Counted from the stretch's first letter, positions 19,768 through 30,819 are shown. The stretch is 64,000 nucleotides of DNA from Nitzschia sp. DOCU1 (GCA_951394045.1 OX595991.1:124001-188000), one strand, 5' to 3'. Notes: generated from the sequence alone by a model not told the origin. Made by a program: numbers and translations.

Positions 19768-20910
19768 ATGCCCCTCGAACCATACGTCGCCGAAGGCGGA
19801 ACGCAAGGATGTGTTCAGTCAGATCAGCTGGCGGAAGTCGTAGTTCCATTTCGTCGCTCACATTTTCTTAACAACGAGACTCTCTTCATCGAACTAACTA
19901 TGATGGCCTTCCAGTCACCGCTTCGAGAAACTAAGTTTCTTTTCACCTATAGGTCCGAAATGAAAAGCGATTTCAAACCTTTGAAGCCAGAACGTCGAAG
20001 TTCCATAGGACAACAGCAGTCGTCTTCCGGTTTCGAATCATCATCAAGGCCAGAGTACGAGCAGCCGCTCGTATCGAAGCTGTCGGCTCCATCTTCCGTC
20101 AAACTTTCTTCAAGTTTAACGAGTAATCTCTTGCAATTCCTTGATGTCAAATACAATGTTGCGGAAACGACGACTAGCTCTAGAGGTCCGCTGGTTGGCC
20201 AAACTATGCTGGTGTCAGCAAACTTTCATGAAGAGCCTTTGAAGCCACCGATGACCACTTGTAGATCAGAGGGTTCTTCCCTTGATCATCTCTCGAGGGA
20301 TACAATCCCCCGACGAAGGTCAAGGAAATCCCTCCAACCCTTTTCAACTTCTGATCACGGCAGTAGGAAGAAATCGTCATCCCGCCGCACAGATCCGCCG
20401 CCAGCATGGGACGGTCTGCTGCAAAGATCCCGCGCCACAGAGGAGGACTCCCTGTTGCCTTGCACCGCCACGGAGAACAAGTCAAAAACAATAAGAGTGA
20501 AGTCGAAAGCCTGTAACTCCTTGGAGGAACCGTCCGGGAAAAATTCCGTGCCAGGAATGAAGAAATCCAAATCTTGCCCCAGCCTTAACAAACACGGTGC
20601 ACTCAAGCCTTCTACTTCTACGCCGCGAATGACAATCAAAATTCCTTCAAAGTCGTCACACCGTTCTTCTTCACGATCGCTAAAGAGGACATTCTCGATC
20701 CCGACACCACTCGAGACTATTGATGAATTCCACAGATCCTGCTTTTCCAAGAAAAAATCCTCATCAAGGACGCAGACAGGGCTCCGAAGCACAAGGAGCT
20801 CTAGTTCGGTCAGCTCTATGAATGGCGAAGCTGGGCGACGGACTATTACTAGCTCGACCAGAAAGATCAAGAGTTCTCCTTCACTTGCTGGAAGCGGCAT
20901 GCCCATTTGA
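19768..20910 (+). CDS. Serine-rich, probably disordered protein
   Basis: 380 residues from ATG 19768 (MPLEPYVAEGG). I do not recognise a folded domain. The first 60 residues are the most ordered-looking; the rest is Ser/Lys/Arg-rich. It contains a basic-Ser cluster (KKSKSCPSLNKHG, about residue 268) and a similar Ser-rich C-terminus (KIKSSPSLAGSG) that resemble motifs in the tandem family just downstream. No signal peptide. Function unknown; a kinase substrate or scaffold is a guess from composition. Confidence 0.7.
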   Translation: MPLEPYVAEGGTQGCVQSDQLAEVVVPFRRSHFLNNETLFIELTMMAFQSPLRETKFLFTYRSEMKSDFKPLKPERRSSIGQQQSSSGFESSSRPEYEQPLVSKLSAPSSVKLSSSLTSNLLQFLDVKYNVAETTTSSRGPLVGQTMLVSANFHEEPLKPPMTTCRSEGSSLDHLSRDTIPRRRSRKSLQPFSTSDHGSRKKSSSRRTDPPPAWDGLLQRSRATEEDSLLPCTATENKSKTIRVKSKACNSLEEPSGKNSVPGMKKSKSCPSLNKHGALKPSTSTPRMTIKIPSKSSHRSSSRSLKRTFSIPTPLETIDEFHRSCFSKKKSSSRTQTGLRSTRSSSSVSSMNGEAGRRTITSSTRKIKSSPSLAGSGMPI

Positions 20911-21479
20911 GCTTGCAACGCCCGATTTTAATATGATACTCTCTCCCTTTTTTACTAATACTAAATAAAAACTTGCTACAACGACAAGAAACAGGATATA
21001 GAATCTGGACACGTACTATATTAGCTAGTTTTACTGTTTCTTGATAGTAGCAGCCAGCTGCCCCGTACTTGATGATACTAGTCGATGTCTTTGCACTGGT
21101 GGCTCCCGCCATTAGTCTCGTTGTCGAGGAGAAGAATCTTAGTTCCCTCCGTACATTAGTACTTGTTCTCATAGTTTATAATAGCTCCTGCCACGGACTT
21201 TCATGGTCGAGGAGAAATAGTCCTTAAGGGTGTTGCTGGCCTCAAAGCGAAATAGCATTGTTGTTCCAGGATCGCCGGAAATTCTTTCCTCGCGGTCTGC
21301 CAGTCCCGAATGACTGCAGGTTCATAACATGACGTCACGAAAGATTTCCCGGAACTCTGCAATAGGCTATTTTGATATTTGTGTATAATTTTGGCGGTCA
21401 AAACGTCTCTCCGTTTTCGCGGCATTCCCGCAACACCAAAGATCTCCGTAAATTAGGACTATAATCTTTGACACCAACA
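20911..21479. other. Upstream region of tandem family member 1
   Basis: No gene. Holds the TGACGTCA site at 21330-21337 and short blocks shared with the upstream regions of members 2 and 3. Confidence 0.5.
21330..21337. promoter_or_regulatory. TGACGTCA, CRE/bZIP-type site
   Basis: Lies 143 bases before the member-1 ATG, in ATAACATGACGTCACGAAAGATTTCC. Members 2 and 3 have related blocks with ATAACGTCAC (24528-24537) and TTAATGTCAC (27160-27169), both followed by GCTGAAAGAATTC. In diatoms, TGACGT is known as a CO2/cAMP-responsive element and an aureochrome-type bZIP target. Use here is inferred. Confidence 0.45.
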
Positions 21480-24205
21480 ATGGTGAACCTTGAGGCCACT
21501 ACGGACGCAAACCTTCCGCGGCTATCAGCATCAGGCGTCAGGCAGGGCAACGATGAAGACGGCGAAGCGCTTGTTCCATTACCAAAGGAGTCGTCTTCTG
21601 GAGCAAACTGGATGGAGATTGGTTTTAACTGGGAACAGGGTGGCCGTGGGGCTGTCCCTCTCGTTCATAGTGAAGCAGACAAAGGATTTCACGTGTCATT
21701 AGAGGACCTGCGAAAGTTGGAGCAAAATAATGAAATTGTCGTGGACTTGGAGACCAAGCTCAGAATCGGTTTTGCAATCATGGACGCGGCGCACAACCAC
21801 GCAAGCGTCCCCCCGCCCCCTCCTAGAGACGCTCTAGACCACATGCGTTCATGTCATGGACGCGTTGAATCGATCGCGAGCGGTCCTGAAACAAAAGTCA
21901 GTAAGCGTTCTGTCCGTCCCAAGGACGACCCGAATCGGAAAAGGACTGGCAAGGAAAAGAAACGCTCAAAGTCTTTTGAAAATTTAAACAGGCCCTCCGC
22001 CACTCCCGAGGAAGAAGCATTCAACAGCATGAAACCACCTGACGCAAAGCTGAAAAAACTAACCAGTCAGCGAAATTCTTCTGGTGATCTAAGGTGCAAG
22101 CCTATCACATCGCCTGCCGAGCCGAATCGGAAAAGGGCGAGCAAGGAAAAGCAGCGGTCAAAGTCGTTTGAAGATCTTTCCGATGTGCCCAAAGCAAGCA
22201 AAAGGATAGATCCGAGGAAACTACTAGGCCCGAAGATCAACGCTCTTGTTTCGAATCTGCAAATGATATAGCCCCCAGACGTCATTCCAAGGTGGAAGAA
22301 ATCCGCAAGAAAGGGGCAGACAGGGCGAGAAAATCTCGTTCATCAGACAGCAGCATAACCACCAAGAAGAAGACTTCCGATCACCGCGCCAAAGATGAAA
22401 AGTTAAGAACAACTCGAAGTATTAGTCGAGATGGTGGGGATAGTATTAGGGGAGGAAGTGACCACAGTATCGGCAGCCGCCTGAAAAGTGCTCGCTACGA
22501 GCGACGCATGGCAGGTCAATCGCCGGGTCGACTTGAGGGAAAGAAGCGAGCATCGGGGACAGGCAGCGAACATGGCCAACGTGAGCGAATGGCGAGATCT
22601 TTGAGCCCAAGTCGTCCCTTGAACGAGCATCACCTTCAAGGTGGTGACTTGGATGCAGTGCCACTCCCTGCTCTTGGCCGTTCGAGTAGTCTTGGTCCTC
22701 TTTTTGACTCTAGCACTCGAAGTGATGAGCCATCACTGAAGCCGCCTTCTGAATCAAGCCTTGAGGGCGTCCCCCTACGCACCTTGTCAGATACGCCAAT
22801 GAATATTGCGTTACCTCCAACACAAGAACCAGACCTCGTCGACAAAGAAGCAGCAGCACCAGGCAACATTCGTCGTATGTGGGATCTGCGAAACTTGGGA
22901 GTACTAGGAACCCCACGTACCATGACAAGGAAGTTGCTAGCCGGCTCGACACCACGAGATTCGACCAACACGCTCGCAGTCAGCCGTTCACTGGGCGACT
23001 TTTTGGAAGCTGGGTCTAACGGCATCCGCACCGTTCTTCAACCCAGTGTCCATACGAATCACGTATCGTTCGATGGAAGCGATTCTCTGGATTCCCTGGG
23101 AGATGCAAATACTGTCGGACTCGAGACTATTGGAGGCCGTAGTCTATTCGGAGGCCGCGGCCAGCAAAACCATCAAGCCGACGACGATCGATCGGTCCAT
23201 ACTACAAAGAGCCTTGGCAACTTGCTGATGGCTGGTCGAGGAGGAAAAGGAAGGACACAATCTGGCGTTTCGTCCGCGAGCTTGCGAAACGCCTTGCTGG
23301 GAGATCTTGGCCTTTTCAATCGCTCTAGCCACCGCCAAAGTACACAGAAAGAAGTCCAGGTAACTCCTCGCAAGACTGTCGGAGGTCTCGGCGGTGCAGT
23401 GGGTGCCCTAGTCTCTCCTGGAAGACTTACGGTAAGATCCGTGGTGGTTGATGCTTCCAAAGGAGATGAAGACAATGTTCGTCTGTTGCTCCAGGATAGG
23501 ACTAGTACTTCCGGGTATCGGTCGACGATCCCAGCGGGCCCACCTGATATTTCGGGCCCAAACACCAACAATCGCTTCATGGTTCGACCTCGACTTTCTG
23601 GCGACGATTTGAGTTTGAGTGAACACGTAGCCCCACTGTCCGGAGGCGGATGCAATGGAGCTTGGAGCTCCAGTAGCGAGCATGGTACCAGCCGGAGCAC
23701 CATTCGAGCCACAAGAAAACAAGTAGGCCCGTTGGGTGGTATTTTGAGGAATGGGGGCAGCAGCGAGTCTCTCAAGTCCATGGAAGCTGACTTGACCAAC
23801 ACGTCAATGTATCATAAGTCCCCGAAGATCGCCAGGATGGGCAACGTCGATTCTACCATCAAGAAGTCGAATTCTTATGGGGATTTGATCCCCGCGGCGC
23901 CTGTTGGCACACCCACCTCATTGGCAAGAAGAAGACGAAACAAAACCGGCTCTTGCTCCAGATTGGTAGATCACAAAGGCGCGTCACTCGGTGATTGTGC
24001 GTCGTCTTCCTCCCGACAACAAAATGCCACTTTTGGCAAACTTGGTAGTCAGGAAAGCACAGAGCAGCGGCGCGCGGAAGTTCGACAGTCTCTGTTCAGT
24101 TGCTTTGACGAAGAACTGGACAAAGACTTTTTGGATTTCTTGAAGGGGGCCCCCCCGCCCCCCGCCGCATCGCCTCCTAGTAGCGTCCTGATGCAGAAGG
24201 CATGA
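21480..24205 (+). pseudogene. Tandem serine-rich family, member 1, with a frame break
   Basis: The frame from ATG 21480 (MVNLEATTDANLP) matches members 2 and 3 but ends at 22271. The continuation homologous to them is in another frame from about 22208 to 24205 (SEETTRPEDQRSCFESAN..., then VEEIRKKGADRARKSRSS). Comparison with member 2 puts the change at 22203-22207: one base lost or two gained. The repaired length is about 907 residues, the longest of the family because of an extra central region. Features: N-terminal SSGANWMEIGFNWE, basic KKRSKSFENL motifs, KKSNSYGDLIPAAP, and a conserved tail RRAEVRQSLFSCFDEELD with DFLDFLKGAP. No known domain. Sequencing error or real damage cannot be separated here. 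Confidence 0.7.
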
Positions 24206-24940
24206 TAATGATATAGAGAAATCGAATCATCATCACAAGTTTCATTTAAATAGTTGCTTGCTCTAGGAGCGTCGCAGCCAGCTATGTATCGTATGACACC
24301 CGGGGTTAGCATACCAGATACTACCGAGGAGGGACGCTGATGTGGTCATTGCTTCCACATGCATAGGACCGCCGGCAGCTGGACGTAAAATCTTATTAAG
24401 ATAGTAGGTGTACGATTCTCTTTCACTCCGTCAGCGCCCACGGCCTGTCATGGTCGTGGATGAGCTGTTGTTTTTCCCTAAGATCGCGGACATTTTCACC
24501 GATAGTAATTAACGATCCCGACAATACATAACGTCACAACGCTGAAAGAATTCCCCGTACCGGGAACGTTGCACAATTTGGTGGGGAAAATCTAAACCTC
24601 CGCAAGAAAGCATCTAAACGCTACCTTTGAGATCGATAGCATTGAAGTTACGGTAGATGGCATCTCACCGCTACCAGCAGATTGATAATTGAAGTTAGAT
24701 GGCATTTCGCCGCTCTAATAATAATAATGAAAGAGAACAACGCCAGCGCGTTTCAATGATTAGCCGCCATTCCTAAAGTAGCAATTCCACTTTCGTTAGA
24801 AAGCCCGGTCACCACGCGATCAATTCTCGCATGTGAGACCTCTTTGTTGCACAGCCAGCCATAGGCAGACCCATAGCATAGCATTGCCAAGGGAATATTC
24901 GACAAGCAACAACAATCTTGAATACCCAGGGTAGCATAGC
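24206..24940. other. Upstream region of tandem family member 2
   Basis: No gene. Shares with 27120-27511 the blocks AATTAACGATC, GTCACARYGCTGAAAGAATTC, CTAAACCTCCG.AAGAAAGCAT and ACAACAATCTTGAATACCCAG just before the start codon. The duplication therefore included the promoter. Confidence 0.65.
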
Positions 24941-26497
24941 ATGGTGGAGGTTGATCCCATTACAGACGCAAATTGTCCGGGGTCCTCGCCATCCGGCGTC
25001 GAACTCCATCATGATGCATTTCACTACCAGGAGCCGTCGTCTGGAGCAACCTGGATCAGCATTGATTCTAACGGCGGGGTGGGTGTCCGTGGGGCAGTCG
25101 ATCCTGTCAGAAGTCATGGGCACTCCTTCCGTGGTGACGCAGACAAAAAATTCCATCATTCCGTAGGAGACCTGGAATGGTTGGAGGAAAATAATTCCAT
25201 CGATGTAGACTTGGAGATGAAGCTCAGAATCGGTTATGCACTCATGATGAAACCGGCATATAGACCCAAAAGCGTCCCCACTCCGCCCACCCCTCCTCCT
25301 CCTCCGAAAGAAATTTCAGTCCATACACGCTCATGCCATAGTCGTCTTGAGTCTTTCGCGACCAGCCCAAACACGAAAACCAGTAGGCGCTCTCCCCATC
25401 CCAGGGATGACCCCAAACGGAAAAAGGCCGGCAAGGAAAAGAATCACTCAAAGTCTTTTGAAAGTATTACAAGGCCCACAGCCACTCACAAGGAAGACAC
25501 GCTTCACAGCATCACATCGCTGAACGATGATCTGAACAAGGTAACGAAACGGTCAAAGTCTTCTGAAGATCTTAGGAGCATGCTGTCCATCGCATCACCT
25601 GCTGACCCGAATCGGAAAAAAGCGAGCAAGGGAAAGAAACGATCAAACTCGTCGGAAACTCTCCGCAATATACCCAAAGCAACCAAGTATAAATCCGAGA
25701 AAAGGGACAGGTCCGAACACCGTCGGTCTTGCGCCAAGGACTCAAATGAAACAGACTGTCACGGCACGATGGAAGAACTCCGCAAAGAATGGGCAGAGAG
25801 GGCGAAAATGTCTCGTTCTTCACCCACCACGATCCCTGACACTCACGACGTTATGGGGACTCCTTCTCGATCTCGGCCTTCTCGTGACGAGTTGTCTACT
25901 AGTGAACACTTTGCACCTCTGTCAGGGGGCGATGATTGTCAGGGAACTTGGGGCTCCAGCAGCGAGCATGGAATGAGGAGCCGGACCTCCATTCAAGCCA
26001 CAAGAAAAGCTGGTCCGCTGCGTGGCGTTTCGAGGAATAAGTCAATGGACGATGAATTGGCTGACAGCAAACGATCGTCTCATCATCACAAATCCCCGAA
26101 GAATGGCGCTTCTTCTACTATCAAGAAGTCGAATTCCTATGGTGATCTGATCCCCGTGGCGCCAATTAGCACACCCACCAAATTGGCAAAACGAAGAAAC
26201 AAAACAGGCTCTTGCTCCACATTGCTCAATTGCAAAGGCGCGTCGTTCGGGGTAACGCCGCAGCCCTCCCGACAGAAAAATGCCACGTTTGGCGAAACGA
26301 CGGTTGAGAGGAGCAGTATCAGCAGGGGTAGTCTGGAAAGCAAGACCGAGCAACGCCGCGCTGAAGTTCGAAAGTCTCTGTTTAGCCGCTTTGGCGACGA
26401 TTTCGACAAAGACTTCATGGACTTCTTACAAGGGGCGCCCGCGAATCCAGCGCCCCCCGCCTCATCGCCTCATAGCGTCATGATCCATAAAGAATAA
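24941..26497 (+). CDS. Tandem serine-rich family, member 2
   Basis: 518 residues from ATG 24941 (MVEVDPITDANCP), uninterrupted. N-terminal region with SSGATWISIDSN and GDLEWLEENNSIDVDLEMKLRIGYA is the best conserved part after the tail. The middle is Ser/Lys/Arg-rich with KRSKSSEDL and KRSNSSETL motifs, then KKSNSYGDLIPVAP, and the family tail RRAEVRKSLFSRFGDDFD, DFMDFLQGAP. No signal peptide, membrane segment or known domain. The acidic-aromatic tail (about residues 473-500) may be a short binding helix; this is inference. Confidence 0.78.
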   Translation: MVEVDPITDANCPGSSPSGVELHHDAFHYQEPSSGATWISIDSNGGVGVRGAVDPVRSHGHSFRGDADKKFHHSVGDLEWLEENNSIDVDLEMKLRIGYALMMKPAYRPKSVPTPPTPPPPPKEISVHTRSCHSRLESFATSPNTKTSRRSPHPRDDPKRKKAGKEKNHSKSFESITRPTATHKEDTLHSITSLNDDLNKVTKRSKSSEDLRSMLSIASPADPNRKKASKGKKRSNSSETLRNIPKATKYKSEKRDRSEHRRSCAKDSNETDCHGTMEELRKEWAERAKMSRSSPTTIPDTHDVMGTPSRSRPSRDELSTSEHFAPLSGGDDCQGTWGSSSEHGMRSRTSIQATRKAGPLRGVSRNKSMDDELADSKRSSHHHKSPKNGASSTIKKSNSYGDLIPVAPISTPTKLAKRRNKTGSCSTLLNCKGASFGVTPQPSRQKNATFGETTVERSSISRGSLESKTEQRRAEVRKSLFSRFGDDFDKDFMDFLQGAPANPAPPASSPHSVMIHKE

Positions 26498-26721
26498 TGA
26501 TAGAGAATTCAGGGCTGAGCAGAGGGGCAGTAGTAGTCTTCCTAGAGGATTAATCACCCCTGATGGCGATGTCCTCTTCTCAACAACTTTCCAGTCCTAG
26601 ACGATGCAGCACCTCTGGATAACGATAACGTCGTCTGTCCCAACCACCATGCGGCGTCGATTCAGGAGGGAGAGCGAGAGAGAAATGTGGCCTTGCTATA
26701 TTACAAAGCCACGCCCTCCGC

Positions 26722-26929
26722 CCTCCTCTCGATAATAAAATGGTAATAATCTTGGCAAACTTGGGAGTCGTGAACAAAGCACAGAGCAGGCCGCGTGGAA
26801 GATTGGCAGTCACTATTGAGCTGCTTTGAAAAATTGGATAACAAGTTTTGGAGTTCCTGACAGACGCAACAACAAACAGGTATCTGCCTGCCACATCGTC
26901 TCACAGCGTCATCGTCCATAAAGCAGTAG
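26722..26929 (+). pseudogene. Decayed 3' relic of the tandem serine-rich family
   Basis: From TCGATAATAAAATG through CTTGGCAAACTTGGGAGTC, AGCACAGAGCAG, TTGAGCTGCTTTGA to CACAGCGTCATCGTCCATAAAG and TAG, the DNA follows the 3' ends of members 1 and 2, but the frame is broken (for example TGAAAAATTGGATAAC for the DEELD segment). It proves a fourth copy once stood between members 2 and 3. Confidence 0.75.
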
Positions 26930-27511
26930 AATGGTAGAGACATCATAGCTGCAGACAGCAGCGAGTCCAAAGACTTCTGAAAGCTTCCGCCATTATCATT
27001 CGCTTGCTCACATATTGGTGGCAGACTGACTGATGTCATGCTGGATGGTCGCATCTAAAATGTATGCATTGCCGATCAACGCGAAACCGAATGCGGGTTC
27101 GCAGGCCTGGATCGACAGACATTTTTCACAGTACAATAATTAACGATCTCTTCGGCTCTTAATGTCACAGTGCTGAAAGAATTCGCCGAAACATGAGGTG
27201 GGTTGTTCCCATTGGGTGGCGAGGAAAACTAAACCTCCGAAAGAAAGCATGGAAACGGTGTTCCGCGTATCGATACATTTTTGAAGTTAGATAGCTTCTC
27301 ACCTCATTACCCGACGCTGCATAAATGTCCTGTAGCTCTATCGTAGAGAGAACACCGCCATTATTAGGCAATTTAACACATACCTCCGCGAAAAGAAGCC
27401 CGGCCACCACACAACTTCTCTCAAAAAAAAATTACCATCGTTGCATCGACATCAGGCTACGTCGATTCGACAAGCCACAACAATCTTGAATACCCAGACT
27501 ATTAACATAGC
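26930..27511. other. Upstream region of tandem family member 3
   Basis: No gene. Conserved promoter-like blocks shared with 24490-24940 (see member 2), including ATTAACATAGCATG at the start codon. Confidence 0.6.
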
Positions 27512-28972
27512 ATGATGACGAAAGTTGATGCTATTGCAGACGAAAACATTCCGCAGTCGTCACCATCGTGCGTCAAACTCGATCCTGAATTATTTGACCC
27601 TCAGGGCAACTCCTCTCAGCACGAAGAAGAGCTTGTGCCATTGCCGAAGGAGGCGTCGTCATCTGGAGCCAACTGGATCGACATTGATTTTGACTGGGAA
27701 CGTGGTATCCAAGCGGTGGTCGCTCCTTTCAGAAGGCATGATCACTCCTTTCGTGTCGAAGTAGAATCGAGATTGCATCATTCCTTTGGGGACTTGGAAT
27801 GGTTGGAACAAACGAATACTTTAGCTGTCGACTTGGAGCTGAAGCTCAGAGTCGGTTATGCCATGATGAACGCGGTTCATAGACCCAAAAGCGCTCCCTC
27901 ATCTCCTTCCACAGACGCCTTGGACCATCCGAATCCGAAAATTAAACGCTCAAAGTCATTTGAAACTGTTACAAGGGCCCCCATTACTCCCAAGCAAGAC
28001 CCGTTTCACGGCATGGCATCACCTAATTCTAATCCGAAAAAGGTAACGAAACGTTCAAAGTCTGCAGAAGATCTTGGCAAGATGTCTCGAGCCATCAAAA
28101 AAGAAAAATCCGAGAAAAGGGGCAAGGGTTCAAATGAACAACTAGGCTGTCACGGCATGATGGAAGAACTCCGCAAGAAGTGGGCAGATAGGACGAAGAC
28201 GCCTCGTCGTTCCTCCGACACCATGATCGCACGAGACATGTTGCGTCCAATGTTGACTCCATCTCCTCGATCTCGGCCTAGTCGCGACGCCTTGTCAGTG
28301 AGTGAACATTGTGCCCACCGACTGCCCGGGGGCGATGAAAGTTTGAGCTCTAGCAGCGAGCATGGAACAAGCCGGAGTAAGAACATTCCTCCCACGACGA
28401 GAAAAGCTGGTCCGTTGCGTGGTGTTACGAGGCATCGGAGCAGCGAGTCCCTCCTCAGGCCCATGGACGAGGACGGTTCTTCTTTGAGTCGCGACGCCTT
28501 GTCAGTGAGTGAACATTGTGCCCCACGACTGCCCGGGGGCGATGAAAGTTTGAGCTCTAGCAGCGAGCATGAAAGGAGCCGGAGTAAGAATATTCAACCC
28601 ACGACGAGAAAAGCTGGTCCGTTGCGTGGTGTTACGAGGCATCGGAGCAGCGAGTCCCTCCTCGGTTCTTCTTTCACCACGAAAAGGTCGAATTCTTGTG
28701 GGGATTTTGTTATCGATACGCAGCCATCTTCTTTTCGACAAGCAAATGCCACATTTGTTGGCAAAACTCAGGGTAGAAGCAGTCTCATCCGGGCTCATCA
28801 ACAAAAGCAAAACATCATCGACAAACGCCGAGCCGAGGTTCGAAAGTCTTTGTTTCAGTGCTTTGACGATGAATTGGACCAGGACTTTCTGGATTTTGTC
28901 AAGGGAGCACCCAGCACAAATCCAGCAGCGCCCCCCGCGGCATCGCCACTGAGCGTCATGATCCATAAATAA
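27512..28972 (+). CDS. Tandem serine-rich family, member 3
   Basis: 486 residues from ATG 27512 (MMTKVDAIADENIP). The N-terminal block (ASSSGANWIDIDFDWE, GDLEWLEQTNTLAVDLELKLRVGYA) and tail (RRAEVRKSLFQCFDDELD, DFLDFVKGAP) match members 1 and 2. The basic-Ser motifs KRSKSFETV, KRSKSAEDL and KRSNSCGDF recur. Residues about 257-384 contain a nearly exact in-frame duplication (offset 69 codons). No recognised domain; disordered by composition. Confidence 0.78.
   Translation: MMTKVDAIADENIPQSSPSCVKLDPELFDPQGNSSQHEEELVPLPKEASSSGANWIDIDFDWERGIQAVVAPFRRHDHSFRVEVESRLHHSFGDLEWLEQTNTLAVDLELKLRVGYAMMNAVHRPKSAPSSPSTDALDHPNPKIKRSKSFETVTRAPITPKQDPFHGMASPNSNPKKVTKRSKSAEDLGKMSRAIKKEKSEKRGKGSNEQLGCHGMMEELRKKWADRTKTPRRSSDTMIARDMLRPMLTPSPRSRPSRDALSVSEHCAHRLPGGDESLSSSSEHGTSRSKNIPPTTRKAGPLRGVTRHRSSESLLRPMDEDGSSLSRDALSVSEHCAPRLPGGDESLSSSSEHERSRSKNIQPTTRKAGPLRGVTRHRSSESLLGSSFTTKRSNSCGDFVIDTQPSSFRQANATFVGKTQGRSSLIRAHQQKQNIIDKRRAEVRKSLFQCFDDELDQDFLDFVKGAPSTNPAAPPAASPLSVMIHK
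28281..28663 (+). repeat. 176-bp internal direct repeat, offset 207 bp
   Basis: 28281-28456 and 28488-28663 differ at only about 8 of 176 positions, so the duplication inside member 3 is recent. Both encode SRDALSVSEHCA to RHRSSESLL. Confidence 0.9.
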
Positions 28973-30126
28973 AGCATAATGGTAGGGGAATCAATCATGA
29001 GTAGGGGAATCGAGCATTAGCACCATTTTCTTTATGCATATGGCAATAGCAGGAGATTCAATCGTCGTCATGAGATGTTAAACAAGATGCCCACTCAAGT
29101 TTTGAATGCTTTTGTCTTTCGACGGCTGACCCCTTTTTGGCGGAGCTGAGAAGTAGTAGTAGTCGTTTGAAAAGATGCGGCATTTCTTAAGGTGCATGAT
29201 GCTTGTCTTGCCCATCACCCACTTCATTGTCAAAAAAATTGTAAGGATCCATCGTTTGATGGCTGATGAGCGGAGGAGTCTTTTTCGTTTTCCTATTAGA
29301 TCCATCAGCATGTCGGACGATGCATGTCTCCGTAACAACTATAAGGTAGTTCGAGACGACGGCGTTGCCCTTCATCATTGTGGATGGCACACCAACAAGC
29401 AATGTATGTGGCCTTGGGCCGGCGCGCCATGTGTTCTATAGCTAAATTTCTTGGTTACTTATATTTTTTGGCGGAGTCTACTGTACTTAAAAAATTTAGA
29501 GATATCAAAGGCGTGTCTCATGGCATTCTAAACACATGAATGCCAACCTACAAAAAGAGTCATACACGAGTCATCGTATCGGCCAATCAGAACCCCCAAT
29601 TCACACGAGGTCCCACCACGATGTAGCGTCATCTCTCCCCACCTTTTTTTGCCGCTCGCTGTGTCATCGTGGTGGTGCCATCGGGGCATGCCAAACCCGG
29701 AACAACTACAACACGGCGGCGAGACTCCCCTTCTTTCCGAAACATCCCAAGGAGAGGACTTTAACCAAGACAACACAACTCTTTGTCCTGAAAGCCTCGT
29801 CTTCAGAGTCAAACGTTACTTTGGGTATGTTAATGTTATTTCTGTTGTTGTCATCGCGATGGAAGGTCTCGTCGGTCTCCTTTCTCATTTGATAGTCGGA
29901 CGAGTCGTTTTGAGCGAGAAGAAAATCGGTGTCAGGGAGTCAAAGGCTGTTTTTGTGGTAGTGTGTGAGAAATCGATGTGATTGCTCACCCTATGCTCTT
30001 TTTGCAGTCTTGCAGTAGTAGTCGTAGTAGTCTCGGCAGAGTTTGCGTGGTTGTCTTCAGAGTGTAGAGACGCAACGATTGTGTTTGCGTGGAACAGTCG
30101 CACGAGTTGTGTGCAGTGCAGTAAAT
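28973..30126. other. Intergenic, upstream of ArfGAP gene
   Basis: About 1.15 kb with only short overlapping ORFs. A GTATGTT near 29825 and TTTTTGCAG ending near 30007 could bound a 5'-UTR intron of the ArfGAP gene; unproven. Confidence 0.4.
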
Positions 30127-30819
30127 ATGACCCCTGGATTTCGACCACAAGTAGACGAGAGCGATACTTCAAATACAAAAAACAATATGATGCGACGGTC
30201 ACCGGCTCGTGCTGCGTCGTCGGATGCTTTGGTGGCATGTCATCCTCCGGCTCCATCCCCGAAATCGGCCGATACATTGAGTTTGACGCAAATTGCCGAA
30301 TTGGAGCTAGAGCAATTGTGTGAAGGTACTTTGACGGGTAATACGACACAGTCCTTTCCCGCGGCATGTCGCGCTTTGCTGTTGGAAATGGAAGGCAATT
30401 CTCGATGTTTGGATTGTTCCAAACAAAATCCCGAATGGGCAGCTGTTAGTTATGGTGCCATGGTCTGTTTGCAATGTGCCGGTTCGCATCGGAGTTTAGG
30501 AGTGAACGTGAGTACTGTACGATCAGTTACCATGGATCATTGGCGATATGATGAAGTCGTCAAAATGTTGGAAGGGGGTAATCGACAATTGTCGTCCTTT
30601 TTTCAACGACACGCTTTGGGGAGAGAATGTGTCGAATTTCAATCTCCTCAGCTCAATTCCCAAAATGTGGCCAGTATGCGCTATAAAACCAAGGCGGCAC
30701 TCTTTTATCGACAACAATTGGATCATCATGTACAACAACTACTTCAACAAGGTCCTTATAAGGGAAGAAAACGAGCCAAGCGGCGGCCGCTAGGGACACA
30801 AGCGTCCAATATGGAATAA
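30127..30819 (+). CDS. ArfGAP domain protein
   Basis: 230 residues from ATG 30127 (MTPGFRPQVDES). The ArfGAP zinc finger is clear: Cys94-x2-Cys97-x16-Cys114-x2-Cys117, followed by AGSHRSLGVNVSTVRSVTMDHW with Arg122 as the catalytic arginine finger. It should stimulate GTP hydrolysis on Arf GTPases during vesicle budding. The protein ends soon after the domain with a basic tail (KGRKRAKRRPLG); there are no ankyrin, BAR or PH domains. The N-terminal 80 residues are polar. An upstream in-frame TTG exists, but I prefer the ATG. Confidence 0.88.
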   Translation: MTPGFRPQVDESDTSNTKNNMMRRSPARAASSDALVACHPPAPSPKSADTLSLTQIAELELEQLCEGTLTGNTTQSFPAACRALLLEMEGNSRCLDCSKQNPEWAAVSYGAMVCLQCAGSHRSLGVNVSTVRSVTMDHWRYDEVVKMLEGGNRQLSSFFQRHALGRECVEFQSPQLNSQNVASMRYKTKAALFYRQQLDHHVQQLLQQGPYKGRKRAKRRPLGTQASNME

